Shown here in pieces: positions 35,344 to 43,006 of a stretch of 64,000 bases of DNA. Positions within the stretch are counted from its first letter, which is position 1. Every line of letters begins with the position of its first letter. The notes beneath the pieces are model-generated. The model saw nothing but the letters and a program-made list of their open reading frames with translations, ran no database searches and was not told the origin of the DNA. Source of the stretch: Chloroflexota bacterium (GTDB lineage: Bacteria > Chloroflexota > Anaerolineae > Aggregatilineales > Phototrophicaceae); contig JAIUNI010000001.1 of NCBI GenBank assembly GCA_020161935.1, forward strand, positions 1,488,001-1,552,000, written 5' to 3'. A program made the position numbers and the translations under genes.

Positions 35344-37005
35344 CTAGCGAGGTGCTGCCGGAGATTTAGCCGCTGACCGTGCCACAGGTTCGGGCTTAGG
35401 CAAATCAGATCGAACGTCTAATAAACTTTGATACGCCGGAAGCATAATAGTAAAACACGCGCCCTCCCCCGGTGTGCTGCGAACGCTCACTTCGCCAGCC
35501 ATCGACTCAACAAAGGATTTCACGAGGGCCAGCCCCAACCCTGTCCCCCCTGTTTCTGTATCCCGATAGTAGCGTTCCCAGATATGCGGTAAATGTTCTG
35601 GCAGGATACCCTCTCCCGTATCTTGCACCTCAATCTTCACAAAACCACTATGTTCATCTGCATGAATAATGACAAGGCCACCCGGCGGCGTATGCTTTAA
35701 ACTGTTATGAATGAGGTTACGCAGTACCTGTTCCAACCGCGCCTCATCAGCCAGCACTTTCGGCAGCCATGTCGGCAGCTTGGAAACCACCTCCACACGA
35801 TTACTGCGCCAAGCAATCGGGGTAACCGTTTCGATAACCTGTTGGATAACAGCAGTGCAATCAAGCGGTACAGGTTGTATGGTCAGTTGGTCGATTTCCG
35901 CCCGCGACAGCGCAAACAAATCATCGACAAGTTTTTGCAGCCGCAAAGTCTCATGCTCAATAATGACGAGATCATTTGCCACCACGACAGCGCGTCCATC
36001 GGCATCTTGTTCACGCTGCATCGAATCAAGATACGCTCGTACAGTAGCGATTGGGGTTCTCAGTTCGTGGGAAACATTCGCCATCAACTCACGCCGCACC
36101 TTCAGCAGTGTACTCACTTTCTCCCGTTCATCTCGTAGGGCATCAATCGTCAGCTTCAAATTTTGGGTCATCACGTTGAAATCAGCCTGTAGCCGCGCCA
36201 GCTCATCACGCCCGCTAACCGCAACTTGTGTATCGTATTGACCATCACGCGCCGCATGGGTCGCCTTTAACAGATCATCCAACCGCTGTCGGATTCGTCG
36301 TGCAAAAAAATACGACACCGCAATCGAAACAGGCAGCAGCGCGATCAATATAGCGGTTGCCATCAGGATCGCTAACCCAACCATCGGCAGTGATGTTTGT
36401 AAGCGGAACAACATCTGCGCCATCGGGGTATCTGGCAGGTCAATCAGCGGGTTATTCGTAAAGTTTGAGAAAAAGATCGCGAAACTGATCGGGATAATCA
36501 CAATGAGTTGGAGTACCGCCACCGCCACCAAATTACTGCTGACCAACGACCAGATCATGCGCCGCTGGCGGAGTTCGTTCCACCATGCCACGAAGCGCAC
36601 CATAACCCGAAAAAACACATACGGAAACGCCATTGTGATGATGAACACCAAATCGAGAGCAGTCATCTCACGGCTCGTGCTTGTGAACCCGGTCTGCGTC
36701 ACACGCAGCGGCAGCCAAACCAGCACGTTAAAAACCAGCGTTGGCATGAGCAGATAAAGCAAATCGACAGCAAACTGCCGGTACCATCGCCCTTGTGGAA
36801 TACGTAGCCGTAAGCTGTAATACAACGCGGCGCATGGGTTAATAAAGAATAGCAGCGCCGTAAAGGTCATGTCCGCAGCAATCGCTTGGTACACCATCCG
36901 CACAAACAGCAGCAGCACTAAGAACAATAAAGCTGTCTCTACAAAGGTGTTGAGTGCCCTTGCCTTGAGCAAAAATCGTAAGCCGAACACGTTTATTCTG
37001 GACAT
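35344..37005 (-). CDS. Sensor histidine kinase with six-helix membrane sensor
   Basis: This is a 553-aa membrane kinase. Five hydrophobic segments fill residues 10-180 (VETALLFLVLLLFVRMVY, LLFFINPCAALYYSL, FAVDLLYLLMPTLVFNVLVWL, and so on), and a sixth precedes a HAMP linker near 215-265. HisKA has the phospho-acceptor in ELMANVSHELRTPIATVRAYL (H near 312). The ATPase domain has the N-box LIHNSLKHTPPGG near 433 and the G-box GTGLGLALVKSF near 490. The ATG at 37005 overlaps the regulator stop by 13 nt, so translation is coupled. No large extracellular loop exists, so signals are probably sensed within the membrane or through a partner such as the ABC permease. Its stop codon abuts the IS630 element but is unchanged. 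Confidence 0.94.
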   Translation of the reverse strand: MSRINVFGLRFLLKARALNTFVETALLFLVLLLFVRMVYQAIAADMTFTALLFFINPCAALYYSLRLRIPQGRWYRQFAVDLLYLLMPTLVFNVLVWLPLRVTQTGFTSTSREMTALDLVFIITMAFPYVFFRVMVRFVAWWNELRQRRMIWSLVSSNLVAVAVLQLIVIIPISFAIFFSNFTNNPLIDLPDTPMAQMLFRLQTSLPMVGLAILMATAILIALLPVSIAVSYFFARRIRQRLDDLLKATHAARDGQYDTQVAVSGRDELARLQADFNVMTQNLKLTIDALRDEREKVSTLLKVRRELMANVSHELRTPIATVRAYLDSMQREQDADGRAVVVANDLVIIEHETLRLQKLVDDLFALSRAEIDQLTIQPVPLDCTAVIQQVIETVTPIAWRSNRVEVVSKLPTWLPKVLADEARLEQVLRNLIHNSLKHTPPGGLVIIHADEHSGFVKIEVQDTGEGILPEHLPHIWERYYRDTETGGTGLGLALVKSFVESMAGEVSVRSTPGEGACFTIMLPAYQSLLDVRSDLPKPEPVARSAAKSPAAPR

Positions 37006-37730
37006 TCGCGCTTCCACCGGTAACCAACACCCCACACCGCTTCGATGCACGTGCCGAGGGCTTTTAACTTCTTCCGCAGCCGCATAATCGTATTGTCAAC
37101 CGACCGATCTCCGTCCACATAATCCGCTCCCCAAACGGTGTCAAGGAGATACGCCCTGCTAAAAACCCGACCCATATTACTGACGAGTAGATACAGCAGC
37201 GCGAACTCCGTCCGTGTCAGATCAATCGCATCCCCTTCAACGCTAACCGTATAGGATGACGGCTCGATACGCAGCGACCCAACCTCAACCCTGTCACCTA
37301 CCGCAGACTGATCGCTAACAATCGTTTGCTCAATCAGTTCCCGCCGGCGCAGCATCGCCCGAACACGCGCAACCAGTTCACGCATACTGAACGGCTTTGT
37401 CAAATAATCATCCGCGCCCACTTCTAATCCAAGCACACGGTCAATCTCGGCATCCCGCGCCGTCAGCATCAACACCGACACACTGGTATAACTTCGCAGC
37501 GCCCGTAAAACATCCAACCCGTTGATACCCGGTAACATCCAATCAAGAATCACCAGTTGGAAGTCCTGTTCTTGTCCAAGACGAAGCGCCGTTTCACCGT
37601 CCGCCGCATGGGTAATAGTATATCCAGCGGCAGTCAATTCGCGCCGGACGACATCCGCTAAATCAGCAGCATCTTCGACGAGTAAAATATGGGCGTTCTT
37701 ATGGGTAAATACCCGCTGGTTTCCAGTCAT
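36993..37730 (-). CDS. OmpR-family response regulator
   Basis: A 245-aa regulator. The receiver domain has ILLVEDAADLADVVRRELTAAGY, the phospho-acceptor D63 in LVILDWMLPGINGLDVL, the Thr of VLMLTARDAE and the Lys of ADDYLTKPF. The C-terminal winged helix has DLTRTEFALLYLLVSNMGRVFSRAYLLDTVWG and DRSVDNTIMRLRKKLKALG. It is transcribed first, with the kinase behind it and the ABC exporter further on, so the exporter genes are the natural targets. Confidence 0.96.
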   Translation of the reverse strand: MTGNQRVFTHKNAHILLVEDAADLADVVRRELTAAGYTITHAADGETALRLGQEQDFQLVILDWMLPGINGLDVLRALRSYTSVSVLMLTARDAEIDRVLGLEVGADDYLTKPFSMRELVARVRAMLRRRELIEQTIVSDQSAVGDRVEVGSLRIEPSSYTVSVEGDAIDLTRTEFALLYLLVSNMGRVFSRAYLLDTVWGADYVDGDRSVDNTIMRLRKKLKALGTCIEAVWGVGYRWKRECPE

Positions 37731-37903
37731 TCACAAATCCAATGCACACTAAAAGCGTCCCAAAACAAGTTCAGTATAGTCGTTTGCTTGAAAGGGTTAT
37801 AGGGGATGACCAACAAATGGATTACTTGCCCCATTTCCGCGCCTGCTTTACACTCCCCACTCATCTGCGTTTTCGGCTTCCCTCAAAATAAATGGAGCAA
37901 ATT

Positions 37904-38746
37904 ATGGGTATCATTCCAAACAAAGAAAACGATGAACAACTGAGTATTCTATTTATCGGGGCGCATCCTGACGATGCCGACATCCAATTCGGTGGTACCG
38001 CACTGAAGTATCTTCAGCAAGGCCACACGGTCAACTATGTCTCGATGACCAACGGAGATGCCGGTCATCATATGCAGGGCGGCGGTGCATTAGCCCAGCG
38101 TCGTCGTAGGGAAAGTCAGCGCGTAGCCGAATTCATGGGTATCCATTACATCGTGCTTGATAATCACGATGGCGAGTTGCAACCCACCGTCGAAAATCGT
38201 CACAAGGTCATTCAAATCATCCGTGAGGTAAAAGCCAATCTGGTCATCACCCACCGCCCCAACGACTACCACGCCGACCACCGCAACACCTCACTCATCG
38301 TACAAGATGCCGCTTACCTGATCTGTGTGCCGAACGTTGTACCCTTTACCCCGCGCCTGACCTTCAATCCCGTCATCGTCTACCACCAAGACCGTTTCCG
38401 CAAACCCTACCCCTTCGTTCCTGAAGTCATTGTCGATGTTACAGACACCAACGACAAAAAATTTGAGGCGTTATCCTTCCACGAGTCGCAGGTGTATGAA
38501 TGGCTGCCCTTTATCGAAGGCTACTTGGATGAAGTACCCACCACATCGGAAGAACGGCTGAACTGGCTTAAAGCCAAATGGTCGCCCATGTTTAACACGT
38601 CGAGCTTCGTCGCTGACCTAAAAGCATCAGCAGACACATTAAACGGGGTTCAGTACATCGAAGCCTTTGAGCGCTGCGAGTACGGCGGCAAACTCACACA
38701 CGAAAACGTCAAAACCCTGTTTCCGTTCGGCATCGTCAACTTCTAG
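37904..38746 (+). CDS. PIG-L family deacetylase (LmbE-like)
   Basis: This 280-aa zinc-dependent N-acetyl-sugar deacetylase-like protein carries the canonical metal and catalytic motif FIGAHPDDADIQFGG near residue 20-35, then SMTNGDAGHHMQGG, the second conserved block LVITHRPNDYHADHRNTSLIVQDAAY near 115-140, and the late EALSFHESQVYEWLPFIEG. The ATG at 37904 follows GGAG at 6 nt; an ATG 12 nt upstream is also possible. Family members act on GlcNAc-derived or mycothiol/bacillithiol-type substrates. The substrate is unknown. It diverges from the two-component operon and is convergent with a SIS-domain protein, with a shared terminator hairpin between them. Confidence 0.92.
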   Translation: MGIIPNKENDEQLSILFIGAHPDDADIQFGGTALKYLQQGHTVNYVSMTNGDAGHHMQGGGALAQRRRRESQRVAEFMGIHYIVLDNHDGELQPTVENRHKVIQIIREVKANLVITHRPNDYHADHRNTSLIVQDAAYLICVPNVVPFTPRLTFNPVIVYHQDRFRKPYPFVPEVIVDVTDTNDKKFEALSFHESQVYEWLPFIEGYLDEVPTTSEERLNWLKAKWSPMFNTSSFVADLKASADTLNGVQYIEAFERCEYGGKLTHENVKTLFPFGIVNF

Positions 38747-38759
38747 CTCAACATAAGCA

Positions 38760-38783
38760 TAGGGGCTGTATTGTCAGCCCCTA
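38760..38783. terminator. Bidirectional terminator between convergent genes
   Basis: TAGGGGCTG and CAGCCCCTA form a perfect 9-bp stem with a 6-nt loop, between the PIG-L gene and the SIS gene. Confidence 0.65.
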
Positions 38784-38796
38784 ATTGTGGTTCAAT

Positions 38797-39552
38797 TTAC
38801 TGCTTCCGCTTACTCAAAATTGAAGGTGTAGTTCCCATCGGGTAACGTGCCATTTGAGGCCGGTATCGCTCCAACAGCGCCGCGTTGTGCTCACTTCCCC
38901 CCTCAACGTTCGCACTCACCCATATCGGCGGTTCAATCCCGCGCTCACTCAATAAAGCCGCCGCTTGCACCGTAATCGCCTGCAAAATCGCGGAACCCGC
39001 AATCGTTGAGGTTGCCCCTGTCTTAAAAGGACTCCCCGGCAGTTGGATTGAAGCATCCCCCGGTGCGCCATGCGTATCAATCACAATATCTGCCACCTCA
39101 AACAGCTTCTTCCCACTAGAATGCCGCGACTTCACACTATTGCTATGCATCAACGACGTAATCGCAATCACGTTCAAGCCACCCGCTTTAGCCAGCATCG
39201 CCATCTCAATCGGAACAGGGTTAATACCGGAGTTGGAAATGATCGCGAGGACACTTTCAGGCGTGGGGTTGTATCGCGCCAAGATATACTGGGCTAACCC
39301 CTCCAAACGTTCGGCATCCCCATCCGCGATGTCATCAATCATCATAGCCGCCGCTAGCCCACCTGCGCGATAAGCTGAATCCTTAGCGATGAGCGCCGAA
39401 TGCCCGCTGCCAAATAGCAGAAACATACCCCCATTTTGGATGGCACTCGCAACAGACTCAGCCGCTTGGTGAATAGCCTTTTGTGAAGAATGCCCAATTG
39501 TTTGAAGGACTTGAATGACATTTGCGAGGTAAATTTCAACAAGGTTTTCCAC
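38797..39552 (-). CDS. SIS-domain sugar-phosphate isomerase-like protein (UPF0309 type)
   Basis: This 251-aa cytoplasmic sugar-phosphate-binding protein has the SIS signature MFLLFGSGHSALIAKDSAYRAGGL near residues 40-62, SVLAIISNSGINPVPIEMAMLAKAGGLNVIAITS near 115-145, and SIQLPGSPFKTGATSTIAGSAIL near 185-205. The GTG at 39552, with AGGGG at good spacing, gives the normal family start (MENLVEIYLANVIQVLQTI). An ATG at 39597 would add 15 residues. It diverges from a CUT1 transporter operon across a 190-bp region with an inverted repeat, so it probably isomerises or deaminates the phosphorylated form of the imported sugar, possibly an amino sugar. Confidence 0.88.
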   Translation of the reverse strand: MENLVEIYLANVIQVLQTIGHSSQKAIHQAAESVASAIQNGGMFLLFGSGHSALIAKDSAYRAGGLAAAMMIDDIADGDAERLEGLAQYILARYNPTPESVLAIISNSGINPVPIEMAMLAKAGGLNVIAITSLMHSNSVKSRHSSGKKLFEVADIVIDTHGAPGDASIQLPGSPFKTGATSTIAGSAILQAITVQAAALLSERGIEPPIWVSANVEGGSEHNAALLERYRPQMARYPMGTTPSILSKRKQ

Positions 39553-39613
39553 GATATTTCCCCTATTTTTCAGCAAATTAGAGACAATATCCAACATATT
39601 ACCCTGAATTCTA

Positions 39614-39632
39614 GTAAAGTGATTAACTTTAC
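39614..39632. promoter_or_regulatory. Inverted repeat in divergent promoter region, candidate operator
   Basis: GTAAAGTGATTAACTTTAC contains two 7-bp arms (GTAAAGT / ACTTTAC) with a 5-nt spacer, midway between the divergent SIS and binding-protein genes. It suits a dimeric regulator, but no regulator gene is next to it. Confidence 0.55.
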
Positions 39633-39743
39633 ATAATCAGGAAAATTTGTTAAACATTAAGGAGTTGTTATTTGTTCAATCATTGTACAAATGGCTACTG
39701 TCGATGCGTGGGCAATTTGGAAAATACTTAAGGAGATTCGGCA

Positions 39744-40997
39744 ATGAAAAAAGTTGTTTTGATGTGTACGGTTCTCGTGATGATGCTGTCGATGGTGGCA
39801 GCAAACGCGCAAGACAAAGTTGAACTGGTCATGGGTAGCTGGCGTACCGAAGATGTTGAAGCATGGGACAACATCCTCGCAGTTTTCGAAGCAGCGAATC
39901 CCAATATTGATGTGAAGTTCGAGCCGACCCTCAACACCGAATACGACAGCGTGATGACCAGCGCCGTCGATGCCGGAACCGGCCCTGACCTCATCACCTG
40001 CCGCCCGTTTGACCGCGCACTACTGCTGTACCAGGCCGGTGGTTTGGCCGACATCAAGGACATCGAAGGCTTGAGCCACTTTAGCGATGTCGCGAAGAGT
40101 GCTTGGTCAACCGATGACAAGAGCGCGACTTACTGCGTGCCGATGGCCTCCGTCATCCACGGCTTCATTTACAACAAGGAAATCTTCGACCAAGTTGGTA
40201 TTGAAGTCCCGACCACCGAAAGCGAATTCTTCGCTGCGCTGGATGCCATCAAGGCTGCTGGCATCACCCCGCTGGACATCACCACCAAGGATGCTTGGAC
40301 GACCCAGACGATGGGCTTCAACAACCTATGGCCGAACTTCGCGGGTGGCGAACCTGCCCGCTTGGGTGTGATCGATGGCAGCATGAAAATCACCGACCCC
40401 GGTTTCGTCGCCGCGCTGGAAACGGTTGCCCGCTGGAAGGACTATCTGCCGGAAGGTCATGAATCGATTGGTTATGCCGATGCTCAACAGTTGTTCCCGT
40501 TGGGTCAGGCTGCCATTTATCCGTCCGGCTCATGGGAAATCCCGCTGTTTGAATCGCAAGCCGACTTCGAAATGGGTGCGTTCAAGCCCTATACCCCCGA
40601 TGGCGCGACCGAATGCTCAATCAGCGACCATGTAGACATCGGTGTCGGTATGAACACCAAGAGCGCCCACCCTGAAGAAGCGAAGGTCTTCTTGGAATGG
40701 CTGACCACCGCCGAATTTGCTCAGGCTTACTCGGACAACCAACCCGGCTTCTTCTCGCTCTCCGATCACCCGATTGAAGTGAAGGACCCGCTGGCGGCTG
40801 AATTCGTGTCATGGCGCAGCGAATGTTCATCGACCATCCGCCTGTTCGACCAATTCCTGTCCCGTGGTGAACCCGCTGGAAACACCACCTCTGCCGAAAA
40901 CATTTACCTGATGGTTCAGGGCAGCAAGACTCCTGAAGAAGTCGCCCAAATCATTCAGGATGGTCTGGACGAGTGGTACACCCCGATGACCCAATAA
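39744..40997 (+). CDS. Extracellular sugar-binding protein of a CUT1 transporter (SBP family 1)
   Basis: A 417-aa secreted binding protein with the signal peptide MKKVVLMCTVLVMMLSMVAANA. The mature part has LVMGSWRTEDVEAWDNILAVFEAANPNIDVKFEP, DAGTGPDLITCRPFDRALLLYQAGGLADI, and AIYPSGSWEIPLFES, all typical. SAHPEEAKVFLEWLTTAEFAQAYSDNQPGFFSL is the C-terminal landmark. It opens the third transporter operon and is followed by an 11-bp hairpin. GC content and strong C/G-ended codons suggest high expression. Confidence 0.95.
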   Translation: MKKVVLMCTVLVMMLSMVAANAQDKVELVMGSWRTEDVEAWDNILAVFEAANPNIDVKFEPTLNTEYDSVMTSAVDAGTGPDLITCRPFDRALLLYQAGGLADIKDIEGLSHFSDVAKSAWSTDDKSATYCVPMASVIHGFIYNKEIFDQVGIEVPTTESEFFAALDAIKAAGITPLDITTKDAWTTQTMGFNNLWPNFAGGEPARLGVIDGSMKITDPGFVAALETVARWKDYLPEGHESIGYADAQQLFPLGQAAIYPSGSWEIPLFESQADFEMGAFKPYTPDGATECSISDHVDIGVGMNTKSAHPEEAKVFLEWLTTAEFAQAYSDNQPGFFSLSDHPIEVKDPLAAEFVSWRSECSSTIRLFDQFLSRGEPAGNTTSAENIYLMVQGSKTPEEVAQIIQDGLDEWYTPMTQ

Positions 40998-41042
40998 GGG
41001 CCATTGGATAGCAGATAAATTAAAGCGGTTTTGGCTGCAAAC

Positions 41043-41076
41043 ATGATGGCAAGTTCCAAATGGGGCTTGCCATCAT
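41043..41076 (+). terminator. Intercistronic hairpin after binding-protein gene
   Basis: ATGATGGCAAG and CTTGCCATCAT form a perfect 11-bp stem around a 12-nt loop, followed by a T-rich run. It can attenuate read-through into the permease genes. Confidence 0.65.
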
Positions 41077-41113
41077 TCTATATTTTGAAAACTTTTACCA
41101 ATACTGGAAAATT

Positions 41114-42064
41114 ATGGCGACACGACGCGCACGCTGGCACCACTTAGTTGTATTCTTGGCACCGGCTGTCATTATTTACTCCCTCTTCCTGACATGGCCG
41201 CTGATTGATTCACTGCGAGCGAGCTTTTACGATCAACAAGTATCGACCGCCAACGGCGTGACCACAACCACGCAAACTTTTGTCGGCTTAGACAACTTTG
41301 CCAGACTGCTTAACGACCCTAACTCAACAAATTATGATGAACGCTTTTTGAATGCATTCGGCAACACCATAAAATTCTTTATCATTTTTATGTTGGTTCA
41401 AAACCCGGTGGCTTTATTGTTAGCAACACTGCTGACCTCGCGCAATCTCAGAGGTGCATCTATTTATCGCACCATTCTGTTTACCCCGACTACCCTTTCA
41501 ATTGTCATCATCGGATGGATTTGGACGCTCATGCTCAATCCACTCTGGGGTGTCATCAACAATATCTTTAAGACGGTAGGTTTGGGCAGCTTAATCCCCA
41601 AAGAAGGCTGGCTGGGTTCGCCCGACCTCGCCCTAACGGTGGTCGCGCTGGTCGGTGTCTGGCAGTATGTTGGCCTCCCGATGATCTTATTCTTATCCGC
41701 TCTGCTGGGCATCGACGGTGAACTGATTGATGCCGCGCGTGTCGATGGTGCAAGCCCGTGGAATGTGTTCTGGAATATCAAGTTCCCGCTTATTCTACCA
41801 ACAGCCGGTATTGTAGCCGTTCTGACATTCGTGGGTAACTTTAGCGCCTTTGACAACGTTTATGTCATGCAGGGCAGTCAAGCCGGGCCGGACTTCCGTA
41901 CCGATTTATTGGGCACCTTCTTCTATCGGGTAACCTTTGGCGCTGCCGGCCAGCTACCCAACCAATCGATGGGAACGACCATCGCCACCATGATGTTCCT
42001 AATCATCTTGACCGGGGTCATCATCTACTTATTTGGCGTGCAACGGCGCTTGGTTCGCGATTAA
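41114..42064 (+). CDS. Sugar ABC transporter permease, MalF/UgpA type (CUT1)
   Basis: This 316-aa membrane protein starts MATRRARWHHLVVFLAPAVIIYSLFLTWPLIDSLRASFYD. The EAA-type loop reads GIDGELIDAARVDGASPWNVFWNIKFPLILPTAG near 205-238. It is one residue set away from the consensus EAAxVDGA (IDAARVDGA). I preferred the ATG at 41114, with GGAA upstream, over an in-frame start at 41060 that lies just before the hairpin's end. The MalG-like gene follows after 11 bp. Confidence 0.93.
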   Translation: MATRRARWHHLVVFLAPAVIIYSLFLTWPLIDSLRASFYDQQVSTANGVTTTTQTFVGLDNFARLLNDPNSTNYDERFLNAFGNTIKFFIIFMLVQNPVALLLATLLTSRNLRGASIYRTILFTPTTLSIVIIGWIWTLMLNPLWGVINNIFKTVGLGSLIPKEGWLGSPDLALTVVALVGVWQYVGLPMILFLSALLGIDGELIDAARVDGASPWNVFWNIKFPLILPTAGIVAVLTFVGNFSAFDNVYVMQGSQAGPDFRTDLLGTFFYRVTFGAAGQLPNQSMGTTIATMMFLIILTGVIIYLFGVQRRLVRD

Positions 42065-42075
42065 CGGAGGCTATC

Positions 42076-42999
42076 GTGTCACAACTCACATCTACCGCTA
42101 CAACGATCCCCTCAGAAACGCCGCATAATCGTGCCGTTGATTGGGGTTACAAAATCGCAAAGTTATTCCCGCATGTCATCTTGATCGCCTATTCGGTCTT
42201 AGCTCTCTTTCCGACCGTGTTGATCGTGATGAACTCGTTTAAAGACCGCCGCGATCTCTTCCGCGTGCCTTATACACCGCCAATTTGGTTTTCACTGGAA
42301 AACGGCTTCGAAATCCTCAATCTGTTCTCAACAAAAGGTTATGAGCAAGTCTTTTCGAGAGCGTCGATCTTCAACTATTTCGGTAACAGTATTTTTGTGA
42401 CGGTTGTTGCATTATTCTTGATCTTGATGCTCGGTTCGATGGCAAGTTTCGCCCTATCCGAATACGAATTTAAGGGTAATCGGCTTATCGGGTTATACAT
42501 GGCGATTGGCATCATGATCCCCATCCGCCTCGGCACAGTCAGCCTCATCAAGCTCATGAACGCATTAGGCATCTACAATACCCAGTGGGCGCTGATTTTC
42601 GTTCACACCGCCGCAGGCTTACCGATTGCCGTGTTCATCCTCACCGAGTTTATGCGTCAGGTTCCCACTGAACTAAAAGATGCGGCACGGGTGGACGGTG
42701 CAAGTGAATACCGTATCCTATTCTCGTTTATTATGCCGTTGGTACGCCCTGCCCTTGCCACGGTTCTCGTGTTTAATATGCTGCCGATCTGGAACGACCT
42801 TTGGTTCCCGCTGACACTTGCGCCCGCAGGCAACGTTCGAACGGTCACACTTGGGTTATCCGAATTTGCAGGGCAGTACAAAACCGATTGGACAGCCTTG
42901 CTAGCAGCGCTGGTGCTTGCCATGATTCCAGTTTTGGTGTTTTATACGGTTTTCTCGCGCCAGTTTATTCAGGGTTTGACGCGCGGCGCTTTGAAATAA
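42076..42999 (+). CDS. Sugar ABC transporter permease, MalG/UgpE type (CUT1)
   Basis: This 307-aa permease begins with GTG after a strong CGGAGG. A polar N-terminus of about 30 residues (SQLTSTATTIPSETPHN) precedes the first helix (HVILIAYSVLALFPTVLIVMNSFK). The EAA loop is VPTELKDAARVDGASEYRILFSFIMPLVRPAL near 195-225. The C-terminus FSRQFIQGLTRGALK is standard. It completes the importer without an ATPase gene. It ends 8 bp from the convergent MFS gene. Confidence 0.94.
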   Translation: MSQLTSTATTIPSETPHNRAVDWGYKIAKLFPHVILIAYSVLALFPTVLIVMNSFKDRRDLFRVPYTPPIWFSLENGFEILNLFSTKGYEQVFSRASIFNYFGNSIFVTVVALFLILMLGSMASFALSEYEFKGNRLIGLYMAIGIMIPIRLGTVSLIKLMNALGIYNTQWALIFVHTAAGLPIAVFILTEFMRQVPTELKDAARVDGASEYRILFSFIMPLVRPALATVLVFNMLPIWNDLWFPLTLAPAGNVRTVTLGLSEFAGQYKTDWTALLAALVLAMIPVLVFYTVFSRQFIQGLTRGALK

Positions 43000-43006
43000 A
43001 GCGAGA

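Larger units (their letters stand above)
34180..35344 (-). mobile_element. IS630-family insertion sequence, complete
   Basis: A 1165-bp element is flanked on both sides by the dinucleotide TA (34178-34179 and 35345-35346), the target duplication of IS630/Tc1-mariner elements. The ends GTACATCAACAAGATGAGA and, in reverse, GTACAACGACCAGATTAAG match at 13 of 19 positions. It carries one transposase split over two frames with a slippery heptamer, so it may still be active. Confidence 0.85.

Noticed and set aside
35344..35346. Kinase truncated by the IS630 insertion, with its stop formed by the target TA.
   Set aside because: Removing the element and one TA copy leaves the same TAG in frame, so the stop pre-dated the insertion.
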